Part shown: piece by piece, positions 17,208 through 26,360 of the stretch
Position numbering within the stretch: the first letter of the stretch is position 1
How the letters are laid out: each line of letters starts with the position of its first letter
Assembly (NCBI RefSeq): GCF_036924645.1
Contig: NZ_JAZHRX010000001.1
Coordinates: 3,685,501-3,749,500, forward strand
Direction: 5' to 3'
From: Bradyrhizobium sp. AZCC 2176
GTDB taxonomy: Bacteria; Pseudomonadota; Alphaproteobacteria; Rhizobiales; Xanthobacteraceae
DNA: 64,000 nt
Translations under genes and position numbers: made by a program
Notes under the pieces: model-generated
The model's database searches: none
Told to the model about the DNA's origin: nothing
Seen by the model: only the letters and a program-made list of their open reading frames with translations

Positions 17208-18826
17208 AACAGGCTACCCTGATCGACCGGCTTTGAAACGCGCTTCGGTGCCGCCGGCTTCGCCTCGCGCGGCGCGGCATTCGGCGGGCTCGGGGGCACT
17301 GGTGTTGCCTGAGGTCGATCAGCATCCGCAGTCGCGCCGACGCGGCCATCGGCGAATTCGATTGTCAGATGCGCATTCGGCCCGACAGAAGCTGCGGCAT
17401 GCACGGCGTGGCCTTGCGCATCGCGCACGAGTGCAAAGCCGCGCGCGAGCACGCCGCGGTAGGACAGCGCCGACAACAATTGGCCGCTGTGGGCGACGCG
17501 CGCGTCAAGACGCTGCATGGCGGTGACCAGCGCGCGGCGGGCGCGCTCGGCCAGCCGCCGCGTGCGCTCGCAGTCACGCGCGATGGCGTTGCGCTGCGCC
17601 TGGGCGTTGGAAAGCTTTGAGGCCTTCAGCCTGATCTCGAGCCCGGCAAAGCGTTCGCGCCGGTGGCGCAGCAGCGCGCGGGCGGACAGCCGGATGCGTT
17701 CGCCCGACACCGTCAGGCGATGGTTGGCCTGCGCGACCTGTCCGCGCAAAACCTTCAGCGTCAGGCCGGCGCTGAGATGCGAAAAGCGGCGATGGTGGGC
17801 GTGCGTATTGGCCTTCAAGCCGCGGGGCAGGGCGGCGCCGAGATGATCCAGCCGCTGCCTGGGGATCGCGAGCAGTTCGCTCAAGCTGGGCAGCGCGCGG
17901 GCGGCGGCGCGCAGTTCATTGCGGCGGCTCTCCTGCCCGCGCTGCCAGCATACCATGGTGCGCCGCGCCAGGCTTTCGACCTCGACGAACAATTCGCTGC
18001 GGACGGGAACCGCCATTTCGGCCGCGGCCGTCGGTGTTGGGGCGCGCTTGTCGGCGGCGAAATCGATCAGCGTGATATCGGTCTCGTGGCCGACGGCCGA
18101 AATCAGCGGGATCATGCTGTCGGCTGCAGCGCGAACCACGATTTCCTCGTTGAACGACCACAGATCCTCCAGCGAGCCGCCGCCGCGCGCGACGATCAGG
18201 AGATCCGGCCGCGGAATCTTTCCGAGTTCGGGCAGCGCATTGAAGCCGCGGATGGCGGCGGCCACCTGTTCGGCCGAGCCTTCGCCCTGCACCTTCACCG
18301 GCCACACCAGCACCCGGCGGGGAAAGCGGTCCTGCAGCCGGTGCAGGATGTCTCTGATCACCGCGCCCGTCGGCGAGGTGACGACGCCGATCACCTCCGG
18401 CAGCCAGGGCAGCAATTGCTTGCGCGACTCGTCGAACAGGCCCTCAGCGGCGAGCTTCTTCTTGCGCTCCTCCATCAGCGCCATCAGCGCGCCGATGCCG
18501 GCGGGCTCCAGCGTCTCGATGACGATCTGGTATTTCGACGAGCCCGGATAGGTCGTGAGCTTGCCGGTGGCGATGACCTCGAGCCCTTCCTGCGGCTTGA
18601 ACCGCATCCGGGCGTGGGCGAACTTCCAGATCACCGCCTCGATCTTGGCGCTCTCGTCCTTCAGCGCGAAATAGCAATGGCCCGAGGAGTGCGGCCCACG
18701 GAAACCGGAGATTTCACCGCGGACGCGGACATGCCCATAGGCGTCCTCCACCGTCCGCTTCAGGGCGGAGGACAGTTCCGAGACGGTGAATTCGGGCGCG
18801 TTGACGAGGTTTGGCGCGGCGGTCAT
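17204..18826 (-). CDS. xseA: Exodeoxyribonuclease VII large subunit XseA
   Basis: 540 aa from ATG 18826; the frame stays open to 18889, but [18 protein letters not shown] is the usual start. An OB-fold (about 14-105, [20 protein letters not shown]) is followed by the nuclease domain with [26 protein letters not shown] and [17 protein letters not shown], then a long helical region and the [13 protein letters not shown] block. The C-terminus is Pro/Ala/Lys-rich and ends in QGSLF. With XseB, encoded elsewhere, it degrades single-stranded DNA from both ends. It converges on the hydrolase gene. Confidence 0.96.
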   Translation of the reverse strand: MTAAPNLVNAPEFTVSELSSALKRTVEDAYGHVRVRGEISGFRGPHSSGHCYFALKDESAKIEAVIWKFAHARMRFKPQEGLEVIATGKLTTYPGSSKYQIVIETLEPAGIGALMALMEERKKKLAAEGLFDESRKQLLPWLPEVIGVVTSPTGAVIRDILHRLQDRFPRRVLVWPVKVQGEGSAEQVAAAIRGFNALPELGKIPRPDLLIVARGGGSLEDLWSFNEEIVVRAAADSMIPLISAVGHETDITLIDFAADKRAPTPTAAAEMAVPVRSELFVEVESLARRTMVCWQRGQESRRNELRAAARALPSLSELLAIPRQRLDHLGAALPRGLKANTHAHHRRFSHLSAGLTLKVLRGQVAQANHRLTVSGERIRLSARALLRHRRERFAGLEIRLKASKLSNAQAQRNAIARDCERTRRLAERARRALVTAMQRLDARVAHSGQLLSALSYRGVLARGFALVRDAQGHAVHAAASVGPNAHLTIEFADGRVGATADADRPQATPVPPSPPNAAPREAKPAAPKRVSKPVDQGSLF

Positions 18827-18912
18827 TTCCAGTGATTCGGCTGAGTTATGCTTTTGCGCAAGGTAGGGACTTTTGGCGCTCATCGCCAATCCGAGGCTTG
18901 TCTATCCATATA

Positions 18913-18936
18913 CTCTGTAGTACAGAGAACTCTGTA
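18913..18936. promoter_or_regulatory. Palindromic operator-like site with a third half-site
   Basis: CTCTGTAGTACAGAG (18913-18927) is a perfect 7-1-7 palindrome. A third CTCTGTA half-site follows at 18930-18936, seventeen bases after the first. It lies 33-56 bases before the DUF2306 start, between divergent xseA and the DUF2306 operon, where a promoter is expected. The winged-helix regulator at 20043-20345 in that operon is the obvious candidate ligand (inference). Confidence 0.7.
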
Positions 18937-18968
18937 ATATTAACTTGGATGAGTGGGAGGGCTGACGC

Positions 18969-19490
18969 TTGATCCACAATCTCACCTTTGCCGGCGCAAT
19001 CCACGCCACGTTGGCGATGCTCTGTATTGCGGTTGGGCTGATCCAGTTTCTGCGCCCGAAGCGCGGCGCGGGCCATCGGGCGCGCGGCTATTTCTATGTT
19101 TATGCCATGCTGGTCACCGACGGGACGGCGATGCTGGTCTATCGGTTCAGCGGCCACCTGAACCTGTTCCATGTCGCCGCCATCATAAACCTGGTCTGCG
19201 TTGTACTGGCGATCGTTCCGCTGCTGCGCAGTCCGCGGCCGGCGAATTGGAGATTGACGCACTATTACCTCATCTCCTGGTCCTACGTGTCGCTGATGTC
19301 TGCAGCCGCGACAGAAATCACGGCGCGGCTGTTGCCGCTGACGACACGTGGGCAGATCGGGTCGGCGGCGTTTGTCTTGTCGATCGTCACGATGACGATC
19401 GCCTATATCCTGATCGGGAAGTATCGGCCGCCTGCTGAAGCGCCGTCGGCTTCGCCGAAGCTGGTCGAGCAGAGCGGAGTGCCGTCGTGA
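18969..19490 (+). CDS. DUF2306-like multi-pass membrane protein
   Basis: 173 aa from TTG 18969, with GGGAGG (18955-18961) as ribosome site. About four or five hydrophobic segments; histidines in GAIHATLAM, GAGHRARGY and GHLNLFH are spaced as in DUF2306, a family with haem-protein-like conserved histidines but no assigned function. It is the first gene of an operon with a second membrane protein (GTGA overlap at 19487) and a winged-helix regulator. An operator-like palindrome lies just upstream. Confidence 0.8.
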   Translation: MIHNLTFAGAIHATLAMLCIAVGLIQFLRPKRGAGHRARGYFYVYAMLVTDGTAMLVYRFSGHLNLFHVAAIINLVCVVLAIVPLLRSPRPANWRLTHYYLISWSYVSLMSAAATEITARLLPLTTRGQIGSAAFVLSIVTMTIAYILIGKYRPPAEAPSASPKLVEQSGVPS

Positions 19491-20038
19491 TCGACAGCCA
19501 GCAGGCCAGTGCGGCGCTTGATGACATCAACGAGGTCGTCCGGCGCGTGCGCCAGTCGCAGATCTATCAGGTGTCGAGCCTCATCATCACCATATGGGGC
19601 GTAGTGGTGTTCGCAGCCTACATCGCCAACTACACCTGGCCGCGCCAGGGCTACGCGATCTGGACTATCGCCAATCTCGGCGGCCTCGCCATCTCGGTCG
19701 CAGTCGGATTCGTCATCAATCGGCGCTCCGGTGCCCGCAGTTTCCCTATCCGGTCGGTGATCACCTACCTGCTGATCGGTGTATTCGGCGCCTTTTGCTC
19801 GATCGTGCTCGGCCATTTCGGGCCGCGCCAGATGATCGTGTTCTGGGCCCTCTATGGCATGCTGTTCTATGCGATCGCCGGCCTGTGGTTCGGTTACGCA
19901 TTCATCGTGATCGCGGTCTGCACCACCGCATTGACGTTAATCGGCTACTATTACATCGGGGCGGCATTCCTGTTGTGGATGGCGGTGGTGCACGGCGGCG
20001 GGCTTGTGCTCGGCGGCTTGTGGATGCGCCGGATCTGA
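19487..20038 (+). CDS. Membrane protein of unknown function
   Basis: 183 aa from GTG 19487, overlapping the previous stop as GTGA. A soluble N-terminal helix (about 1-28, ALDDINEVVRRVRQSQIYQV) precedes five or six membrane segments. No catalytic residues are recognisable. Members with this layout (short amphipathic helix then membrane helices) sit beside a small winged-helix regulator in other proteobacteria, which fits a sensor or transporter controlled by that regulator. The regulator starts four bases after its stop. Confidence 0.8.
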   Translation: MIDSQQASAALDDINEVVRRVRQSQIYQVSSLIITIWGVVVFAAYIANYTWPRQGYAIWTIANLGGLAISVAVGFVINRRSGARSFPIRSVITYLLIGVFGAFCSIVLGHFGPRQMIVFWALYGMLFYAIAGLWFGYAFIVIAVCTTALTLIGYYYIGAAFLLWMAVVHGGGLVLGGLWMRRI

Positions 20039-20042
20039 AGCG

Positions 20043-20345
20043 ATGGCCGAACTCGACGAGATCATCCACCAGCCGCTGCGGCTGCGCATCATGGCAGCGC
20101 TCAACGCATTGCCGACCGCGACCGGACTGGAATTCGCAAAGCTGAAGAAGCTCACCAGTGCCACCGACGGCAATCTCGGCGCCCATATCGAGACGCTGTC
20201 GAAGGCGGGCTACGTTGCGGTGGAGAAGGCCTTTGTCGGCAAGAAGCCGCAGACCACGGTGACCGCCACCGCGGCGGGACGGGCCGCTTTCGCCCGCCAT
20301 GTCGCGATGCTGCAGGAAATCATTGCGGCACAGCCACTTGAATGA
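20043..20345 (+). CDS. Small winged-helix transcriptional regulator
   Basis: 100 aa from ATG 20043. The sequence IIHQPLRLRIMAALNAL, GLEFAKLKKLTSATDGNLGAH and GYVAVEKAF followed by TVTATAAGRAAFARHV is a compact winged helix of the HTH_34/ArsR-MarR kind, with the recognition helix near residues 38-50 and the wing near 58-75. It has no ligand domain. It closes an operon with two membrane proteins, and the palindrome at 18913-18936 is a likely autoregulatory target. Confidence 0.88.
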   Translation: MAELDEIIHQPLRLRIMAALNALPTATGLEFAKLKKLTSATDGNLGAHIETLSKAGYVAVEKAFVGKKPQTTVTATAAGRAAFARHVAMLQEIIAAQPLE

Positions 20346-20369
20346 AACCGAGGAACCAGGGAGCCTGAC

Positions 20370-20876
20370 ATGCGGACCGCCATTGCCATCTTCGCCAACA
20401 CGCCACCATGGGTTTTCGCCCTGCTGGCTCTGTTGATATGGCAGGGATGCACGGCACTGCGGCCGAGTTCGCAGCCGTTGCCGCGAATGCTGATCATGCC
20501 CGCGGTGTTTTTCCTGATGGGCCTTTCGCGGCTGGTGCTGGGTGGAAAATCGGTCGACTTGCTGCTGGTCTGGGTGGCCAGCGCGGCCGCGTTTTCGGCG
20601 TTGGCATTGTGCAGCGGGCCGCGGTCCGTGAGGGTAGACGGCGAAACCGGGCGTATCCTGCGCCCCGGCAGCGTGGTCCCTCTGGTCCGCAACCTCACAG
20701 TGTTCATGCTGCAATATGCCGTCGCGGTGGTAACGGCGATGAAGCTGGGAGCCTCTTGGGAGGTCGCCGCCGCCGGTCAGGCGGTGTCAGGTGCCTGTGC
20801 CGGCTATTTCCTGGGCTGGACCATCGCGTTATTGCACGCTTATCGAGCGCGCATCGCTGCGCCGGCCATGCCTTAG
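20370..20876 (+). CDS. Multi-pass membrane protein (DUF6622-like)
   Basis: 168 aa from ATG 20370 with AGGGAG six bases upstream. Four or five hydrophobic segments; the N-terminus WVFALLALLIWQG with RMLIMPAVFFLMGLS resembles DUF6622, a family of unknown function. It follows the winged-helix regulator by 24 bases in the same direction and may be the last gene of that operon. Confidence 0.7.
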   Translation: MRTAIAIFANTPPWVFALLALLIWQGCTALRPSSQPLPRMLIMPAVFFLMGLSRLVLGGKSVDLLLVWVASAAAFSALALCSGPRSVRVDGETGRILRPGSVVPLVRNLTVFMLQYAVAVVTAMKLGASWEVAAAGQAVSGACAGYFLGWTIALLHAYRARIAAPAMP

Positions 20877-20988
20877 CCAATCTGTCTTTGCACGGGTGCC
20901 TGCGGAATGACGGCTGTTGATATCCCCTTGCAGGCGGCGGGAGATTCGTGCGACCGACTGGTTTCGGTTCCCACATCTGGCTCCTGTC

Positions 20989-22272
20989 ATGAACATCCTC
21001 CTGCTCGGTTCCGGTGGCCGCGAACACGCTCTCGCATGGAAGATCGCCGCTTCCCCGCTGCTCACCAAGCTGTGGTGCGCGCCGGGCAACGCCGGGATCG
21101 CGCGAGAAGCCGAGTGCGTAGCGCTGGATGTCGCTGACCATCCGGCCGTGATCGATTTCTGCAAGCGCAACGCCGTCGATCTCGTGGTGGTCGGCCCGGA
21201 GACCCCGCTGGCGGCCGGGATCGTCGACGATCTCGCGCAAGCCGGCATCAAGGCGTTCGGACCGGGCAAGCAGGCGGCCCAGCTCGAGGGATCCAAGGGA
21301 TTTACCAAGGCGCTCTGCACCGAGTTCAACATTCCGACCGGTGCCTATGGCCGCTTCACGACGGCTCATGACGCGCTGGCCTATGTGCGCAAGCAGGGCG
21401 CGCCGATCGTGGTCAAGGCGGATGGCCTGGCCGCCGGCAAGGGCGTTGTCGTCGCCAAAACGCTCGATGAAGCCGAAGCGGCCATCGCCATGATGTTTGA
21501 CGGCGCGTTCGGTTCGGCCGGCACTGAAGTCGTGATCGAGGAATTTCTCGCAGGCCGCGAGATCAGCTTCTTCGCGCTGTGCGACGGTGAAACCGCGATC
21601 CCGCTGGCCTCCGCGCAGGACCACAAGCGCGTGTTCGATCACGACGAGGGGCCGAACACCGGCGGCATGGGCGCCTATTCGCCGACCCCGTTCGTGACGC
21701 CGGAAATTCACGACCAGATCATGGCGCGGATCATCCTGCCGACCGTTGCGGGCATGAAGGCGCGCGGCACACCGTTCTGCGGCGTGCTGTATGCCGGCGT
21801 GATGTTGACGGAGCAGGGGCCAAAACTGTTCGAATACAACGTCCGCTTCGGCGATCCCGAATGCCAGGTGCTGATGCTGCGGATGATGTCCGATATCGTG
21901 CCGGCGTTGCTGGCGGCCTGCGATGGCGAACTGAAGCATTTCGACCTGCGCTGGTTCCCCGAGCCCGCGCTGACGGTGGTGATGGCGGCGAAGGGGTATC
22001 CCGGCGACTACAAGAAGGGCACGCGCATCGAGGGCCTCGATGACGCCGGAAAGATCGAGGGCGTCGAAATTTTCCATGCCGGCACGGTGGCAAAGGATGG
22101 TGCCATCCTCGCCAATGGCGGCCGCGTGCTGAACGTTTGCGCCTCGGGCAAGACCGTGCTGGAGGCGCAGCAACGTGCCTACGCGGCCGTCGATCGCATC
22201 AAATGGCCGGACGGTTTCTGTCGCCGCGACATCGCTTGGCAGGCGGTGGAGCAGGAGAAGGCGACGGGCTGA
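20989..22272 (+). CDS. purD: Phosphoribosylamine-glycine ligase PurD
   Basis: 427 aa from ATG 20989. It joins glycine to phosphoribosylamine in purine synthesis. The N-terminal [15 protein letters not shown], the ATP-grasp domain ([15 protein letters not shown] near residue 140, [12 protein letters not shown] with metal ligands near 285) and the C-terminal domain are all complete. Upstream in-frame codons to 20917 do not resemble the family. It appears to be monocistronic. Confidence 0.97.
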   Translation: MNILLLGSGGREHALAWKIAASPLLTKLWCAPGNAGIAREAECVALDVADHPAVIDFCKRNAVDLVVVGPETPLAAGIVDDLAQAGIKAFGPGKQAAQLEGSKGFTKALCTEFNIPTGAYGRFTTAHDALAYVRKQGAPIVVKADGLAAGKGVVVAKTLDEAEAAIAMMFDGAFGSAGTEVVIEEFLAGREISFFALCDGETAIPLASAQDHKRVFDHDEGPNTGGMGAYSPTPFVTPEIHDQIMARIILPTVAGMKARGTPFCGVLYAGVMLTEQGPKLFEYNVRFGDPECQVLMLRMMSDIVPALLAACDGELKHFDLRWFPEPALTVVMAAKGYPGDYKKGTRIEGLDDAGKIEGVEIFHAGTVAKDGAILANGGRVLNVCASGKTVLEAQQRAYAAVDRIKWPDGFCRRDIAWQAVEQEKATG

Positions 22273-22368
22273 CGCAAAGTCGGCAACCGGGATCGACATC
22301 CGCAACGGCGAATGCGCCTTGCAGCGCGGTTTCGCTGCAGGCGGCTGCCAGCCGAGCGGACGCGGTCG

Positions 22369-22662
22369 TCAGAGCATGCTGCCGACGGCCTTCGTCATCT
22401 CATCTGCGGAAAAGGCGCGCAACGATTCGGTGCGAACATTGCCGAGCGCGCCGAGGCTCAGAGTGAGTGACAGGAAGGATAACTCGTCCGGCGCATCGAC
22501 GATGGTCACAATGTCATATCGCCCCTGTGTCCAGAGTATTTCCTTCACGGTCACTCCGAACGTCTTCGCCATTGCCTTGAAGGCGTCCGCGCGCTTCGGC
22601 GACTCCTTGGCGTTGCGGATTCCCTGCTCCGTGAAATTCGCCAGTACGACGTAAGCTACCAT
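22369..22662 (-). CDS. GYD domain protein
   Basis: 97 aa from ATG 22662, with GGGAGG eight bases upstream. The pattern VAYVVLANFTEQGIRNAKE, KEILWTQGRYDIVTIVDAPD and VRTESLRAF is the GYD domain (named for its GxYD motif, here GRYD), a small dimeric alpha-beta barrel fold of unknown function. It stands alone, convergent with purD. Confidence 0.92.
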   Translation of the reverse strand: MVAYVVLANFTEQGIRNAKESPKRADAFKAMAKTFGVTVKEILWTQGRYDIVTIVDAPDELSFLSLTLSLGALGNVRTESLRAFSADEMTKAVGSML

Positions 22663-22791
22663 GGCCGTCCTCCCGGTTAGGACCCTGCACAACGGGATGT
22701 GGCCGAGCCTGCCACAGCACCTGCGGCACTGCCACCTGCGGAATCGGAAAGGTCAGCGGGCGTGACTTATCCTGCCGTGTCCGCGAGGGAG

Positions 22792-23154
22792 CTATGCCGA
22801 AGAGCGCAAAGGCCGCGCGAAGCTGAGCTCGTGCCCATCGGGGTCGGTGAGATGAAAGTAGCGTTCCCCCCATTCGGCATCGCGGGGCGCGGTCGTGGGC
22901 TGGCACCCCGCCGCCAGCGCACGGTCGTAAATCGCATTGACATCGGCGACGTAGAAAATGACGCGTCCCCACCAGGACCAGCGCCGTTGATCAGGCTGGG
23001 CAATCAGGTTGAGATAGCCGGTTCCTGCCCGAAAGCTCGTAAACGAAGACACTTCGCCGCCGTACGAGATGTCAAACCCCAGTGAGCGGTAGAATTGGAC
23101 GGCGCGTTTCATGTCGTGGGTGCCAAGTGTGATTGCGCTGATCCCTTCGATCAT
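22792..23154 (-). CDS. VOC (glyoxalase/bleomycin-resistance fold) protein
   Basis: 120 aa from ATG 23154, with GGAGGTG about five bases upstream. The start ISAITLGTHDMKRAVQFYRSLGF and the end FHLTDPDGHELSFARPL are standard for vicinal-oxygen-chelate proteins; candidate metal ligands are His13 and the Glu of HELSF. Substrate is unknown: the family spans glyoxalases, dioxygenases and drug-binding proteins. Confidence 0.93.
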   Translation of the reverse strand: MIEGISAITLGTHDMKRAVQFYRSLGFDISYGGEVSSFTSFRAGTGYLNLIAQPDQRRWSWWGRVIFYVADVNAIYDRALAAGCQPTTAPRDAEWGERYFHLTDPDGHELSFARPLRSSA

Positions 23155-23255
23155 GACGGCACCTCCGGGTGATAAGATTGGCTGAACGATCAGGTGGGGG
23201 TCCCGTCGGCGACATTCCACAGCTCCCGCGGACAACGGCCGTGCTATATTGGGAT

Positions 23256-23474
23256 ATGGCAGATGGTCAGGTCGTACTGGTGACAACTCAACCCCTGGAA
23301 GGCGGTCCGCCTATCCGCTCGGTCTATTTTGTCGCCGAACAGGATCCGGAGAAGGCGACAGCAATTATTGCGGCTGTCATGGCTCCGAATGAGAAGGTTG
23401 AAGCGTGGGGCCGGCTTCCGGAGGTAGCAGTCAAAGCGCTTGGCCTGAAACATAGCGACTTCACGCACGGCTAG
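23256..23474 (+). CDS. Small hypothetical protein
   Basis: 72 aa from ATG 23256. It reads QVVLVTTQPLEGGPPIRSVY then EQDPEKATAIIAAVMAPNEK, with a plausible beta-alpha layout. There is no clear ribosome site; the frame is open from 23169. It is divergent from the VOC gene and followed by an inverted repeat. I do not recognise a family and it could be spurious. Confidence 0.45.
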   Translation: MADGQVVLVTTQPLEGGPPIRSVYFVAEQDPEKATAIIAAVMAPNEKVEAWGRLPEVAVKALGLKHSDFTHG

Positions 23475-23490
23475 CCACGCACACCAAGAG

Positions 23491-23575
23491 CTCGTCATTC
23501 CTGACGACGCGCATGCGCGTCGATCGATGCTTCGCGTCGCCCCCAGGTGCGCAATTGCGCACCGAGAATGACGAG
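23491..23575. repeat. Inverted repeat, family E (CTCGTCATTC arms)
   Basis: Outer arms CTCGTCATTC (23491-23500) and GAATGACGAG (23566-23575) are perfect complements. Two inner palindromes lie between them, GACGCGCATGCGCGTC at 23505-23520 and GGTGCGCAATTGCGCACC at 23547-23564. The second occurs also near 9533. It separates the small hypothetical gene from the acyl-CoA dehydrogenase stop. Confidence 0.75.
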
Positions 23576-23583
23576 ACCAGTCG

Positions 23584-24834
23584 TTACAGCAGATCGCCGC
23601 CCACCGCGCTCGCCGTCGTGCCATGCTCGCGGAACGCCTTGATGACGTTCTTGCCAATCTTCCACTTGTGCACCTCGTCCGGACCGTCGACCAGCCGCTG
23701 CGCGCGCACCTGCGTGTACCATTTGGCGAGTGGCGTATCCTGGCTGAAGCCGAGCGCGCCGTGGAGCTGGATCGCGGTGTCGATCACCTTGTGCACCATG
23801 TGCGCATGGAAGATTTTTGCGATCGAGTTTTCCTGCCGGATGTCGAGGCCCTTCTCGGCCTTGTAGGCGATGTGCAGCAGCATCAGGCGGCCGATATAGA
23901 GTTGCTCGGCACAGTCTGCGAGCATGAACTGGACGGCTTGCCGGTCGGCGAGCAACTGGCCGAAAGTCGAGCGCTTGGTGATGTGGGCGACCGCCATGTC
24001 GAGCGCGCGTTGCGCCTTGGCGACGTTGTGCATGCCATGGCGCAGCCGGCCATAGGCGAGGCGGTGCTGGCCCATCGCAAAACCGTTGCCTTCGCCGCCG
24101 ACCAGATTGTCCGCCGGCACCTTCAGGTCCCTGATCTCGATCTCGGAGTGGCCGCCGTGGATCACATCGTCATGCGGTCCCTCGATCGCCATGTTGGCGA
24201 CATTGCGCTTGATCTTGTAGCCGGGGTTCGGCAGCTCGACGAGGAAGGTTGAGTACTGCTTGTGCCGCGGTGCGTTCGGATCGGTCTTGGCCATGACAAG
24301 CGCCATGTCGGCGACGCTGGCCGAGGACGAAAACCACTTCTCGCCGTTGAGGATGTAGTTCTCGTTGCCGTCCTTCACGGCTGTCGTCTGCATGCCGGTG
24401 GCGTCGGCGCCGGCGGCTTTCTCCGTCATCGAGAAGCAGATGCGCTTGTCGCCGTTGAGCAGGGGTTTAAGGAACTTCTCCTTCTGATATTCAGTGCCGT
24501 GGGCAAGGATCGTCATCATCGAGGAATCGTCGGGCCCCTGCGTGTTCATCGACAGCGCGCCCAGCATGCTCTCGCCGAGCTCCATCTGCACCAGCGCGTT
24601 CGCCAGCGGACCGAGGCCCATGCCGCCATATTCCTTCGGCACCCACGGGCACCACAGGCCGCGCGCGCGGGCCTTGGCCCGCAGCGGGCCCAGCACGTCG
24701 GCGAGCGGCTTGGTGTCGAGTTCCTTCTCCGCGGGGATGCATTCGTCGTGCACCCATTGGCGGACTTTTTCGCGGATCGCCTTGGCTTCGGCCGGGATTT
24801 CGAAAAGGACTGTCGTCCAAGAAGGAGCGCCCAT
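23584..24834 (-). CDS. Acyl-CoA dehydrogenase
   Basis: 416 aa from ATG 24834. An acyl-CoA dehydrogenase removes hydrogens from the alpha-beta bond of acyl-CoAs using FAD. The N-terminal helical domain, the middle beta domain ([34 protein letters not shown]) and the C-terminal helices ([35 protein letters not shown]) are in order. The start codon overlaps that of the divergent hydrolase (CATG at 24832-24835). The frame extends upstream to 25017, but that part is antisense to the hydrolase. Chain-length preference cannot be told. Confidence 0.93.
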   Translation of the reverse strand: MGAPSWTTVLFEIPAEAKAIREKVRQWVHDECIPAEKELDTKPLADVLGPLRAKARARGLWCPWVPKEYGGMGLGPLANALVQMELGESMLGALSMNTQGPDDSSMMTILAHGTEYQKEKFLKPLLNGDKRICFSMTEKAAGADATGMQTTAVKDGNENYILNGEKWFSSSASVADMALVMAKTDPNAPRHKQYSTFLVELPNPGYKIKRNVANMAIEGPHDDVIHGGHSEIEIRDLKVPADNLVGGEGNGFAMGQHRLAYGRLRHGMHNVAKAQRALDMAVAHITKRSTFGQLLADRQAVQFMLADCAEQLYIGRLMLLHIAYKAEKGLDIRQENSIAKIFHAHMVHKVIDTAIQLHGALGFSQDTPLAKWYTQVRAQRLVDGPDEVHKWKIGKNVIKAFREHGTTASAVGGDLL

Positions 24835-25738
24835 GCCCGATCTTGCCGATCTGTTTCCCGGATACGCGTCCGAATGGATCAATACTTCGTCGGGTCGCAT
24901 CTTTGCCCGCGTTGGCGGCAAGGGACCGCCGCTATTGCTGCTGCACGGATTTTCCTCGACGCATGTGATGTGGCACCGGGTCGCGCCGCAACTGGCTGAC
25001 AAGTTCACGCTGATCATCGCCGACCTGCCGGGCTATGGCTGGTCGGACATGCCTCGCAGCGACGACAACCACACGCCCTACACCAAGCGCGCGATGGCGA
25101 AGGTCATGGTGGAGGCGATGGAGCAACTCGGCCATGTGCATTTTGCGCTCGCCGGTCACGACCGCGGCGGGCGCGTTTCCTATCGGCTGGCGCTCGACCA
25201 TCCCGGCCGGCTGTCGAAACTCGCGGTGCTCGATATCGCGCCGACCTATGATTACTGGGAGAAGTTGAACCGGCTCTCCGCGCTGAAGATCTACCATTGG
25301 GCGTTTCTGGCGCAGCCGTATCCGCTGCCGGAGACGCTGATCTCCGGCAACGGTGAATTTTTCCTCAGATACAAGATGGCGAGCCAGATAAAATCGAAGA
25401 CGCTCGACGCCATCGATCCGCGCGCGCTGGAACATTATCTGGCGCCATTCCGCGATCCCGCCCGCGTGCACGCGATGTGCGAGGATTACCGCGCCGGCGC
25501 CTACGCCGACTACGAGATCGACAAGAAAGATTTCGATGCGGGCAGGAAGATCACGATCCCGATGCTGGCACTGTGGGGCGACGCCGGCGTTGCGAGCGCG
25601 GCCGCGACGCCACTCGATACCTGGAAGAAATGGGCGACCAATGTAAGCGGCGCGCCGGTGGATAGCGGACATTTTCTCACCGAAGAGAATCCGGATGCGA
25701 CGGCGAAATTGTTGCGGGAGTTTTTTCTGGCGGTGTGA
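24833..25738 (+). CDS. Fluoroacetate dehalogenase-like alpha/beta hydrolase
   Basis: 301 aa from ATG 24833, with GAAGGAGC six bases upstream. Every catalytic residue known for fluoroacetate dehalogenase RPA1163 of Rhodopseudomonas palustris falls at the same number: Asp110 nucleophile in GHDRGG, Arg111 and Arg114 (carboxylate binding), Asp134, His155-Trp156 and Tyr219 (halide pocket) and His280 (base). It would cleave C-F or C-Cl bonds of haloacetates in the cytosol. The start overlaps the start of the divergent acyl-CoA dehydrogenase, leaving no intergenic DNA. Activity on fluoroacetate is a strong prediction, not shown. Confidence 0.9.
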   Translation: MPDLADLFPGYASEWINTSSGRIFARVGGKGPPLLLLHGFSSTHVMWHRVAPQLADKFTLIIADLPGYGWSDMPRSDDNHTPYTKRAMAKVMVEAMEQLGHVHFALAGHDRGGRVSYRLALDHPGRLSKLAVLDIAPTYDYWEKLNRLSALKIYHWAFLAQPYPLPETLISGNGEFFLRYKMASQIKSKTLDAIDPRALEHYLAPFRDPARVHAMCEDYRAGAYADYEIDKKDFDAGRKITIPMLALWGDAGVASAAATPLDTWKKWATNVSGAPVDSGHFLTEENPDATAKLLREFFLAV

Positions 25739-25751
25739 CTTCGTAGGCCTG

Positions 25752-26198
25752 TCATCGCCTCACCTTGAAAAACTCCTTGAGCAACGTCGCCGCCTCGGTC
25801 TCGCCTACCGCCGAATAGACCTCCGGCACGTGGTGGCAGGTCGGCTGCGCAAAGAACCGCACCCCGGAATCCACCGCGCCGCCCTTCGGGTCGGCGGCGC
25901 CGTAATAGAGCCGCCGGATCCGGGCAAACGAGATCGCACCGGCGCACATCGTGCAAGGCTCCAGCGTGACGTAGAGGTCGCAATCGACCAGCCGCTCGGT
26001 GCCGATGGCCTCAGCCGCCTGCCGGATCGCGAGAATCTCGGCATGGGCGGTCGGATCGCGGTCGGTCAGGGTCCGGTTGCCGGCGGTGGCGATCACCTCG
26101 TAACCCCTGACGATCACGCATCCGATCGGAACTTCCCCGGCTTTTCCGGCGTTTTCGGCCGTTTTCAGCGCCAAATCCATGAAAGAAGGGACAGTCAT
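25752..26198 (-). CDS. tadA: tRNA-specific adenosine deaminase TadA
   Basis: 148 aa from ATG 26198. TadA converts A34 to inosine in the tRNA-Arg anticodon. The zinc-dependent deaminase motifs are present: HAEILAI with His and catalytic Glu, and PCTMCAGAI with the two Cys ligands. Upstream in-frame ATGs at 26210 and 26285 give longer N-termini without better ribosome sites. It is convergent with the dehalogenase, 13 bases apart. Confidence 0.95.
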   Translation of the reverse strand: MTVPSFMDLALKTAENAGKAGEVPIGCVIVRGYEVIATAGNRTLTDRDPTAHAEILAIRQAAEAIGTERLVDCDLYVTLEPCTMCAGAISFARIRRLYYGAADPKGGAVDSGVRFFAQPTCHHVPEVYSAVGETEAATLLKEFFKVRR

Positions 26199-26360
26199 GC
26201 CTCGTATCATCGGAAGAAACCTGCTATGAGACCCGCCTTCAGCAAACGCGGATACCGGTTTTGCGTGAGAATGCGCCTTGAGCAAAGTGCGCGCGCGTTA
26301 TCGCTATGACAGCCCATCCGCTTCCTGATTGGCAATTCATCTGTATTCGAGAGATTATTC

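Noticed and set aside
24494..24832. N-terminal extension of the dehalogenase-like hydrolase
   Set aside because: These codons are antisense to the acyl-CoA dehydrogenase; ATG 24833 has a good ribosome site and puts all catalytic residues at family positions.
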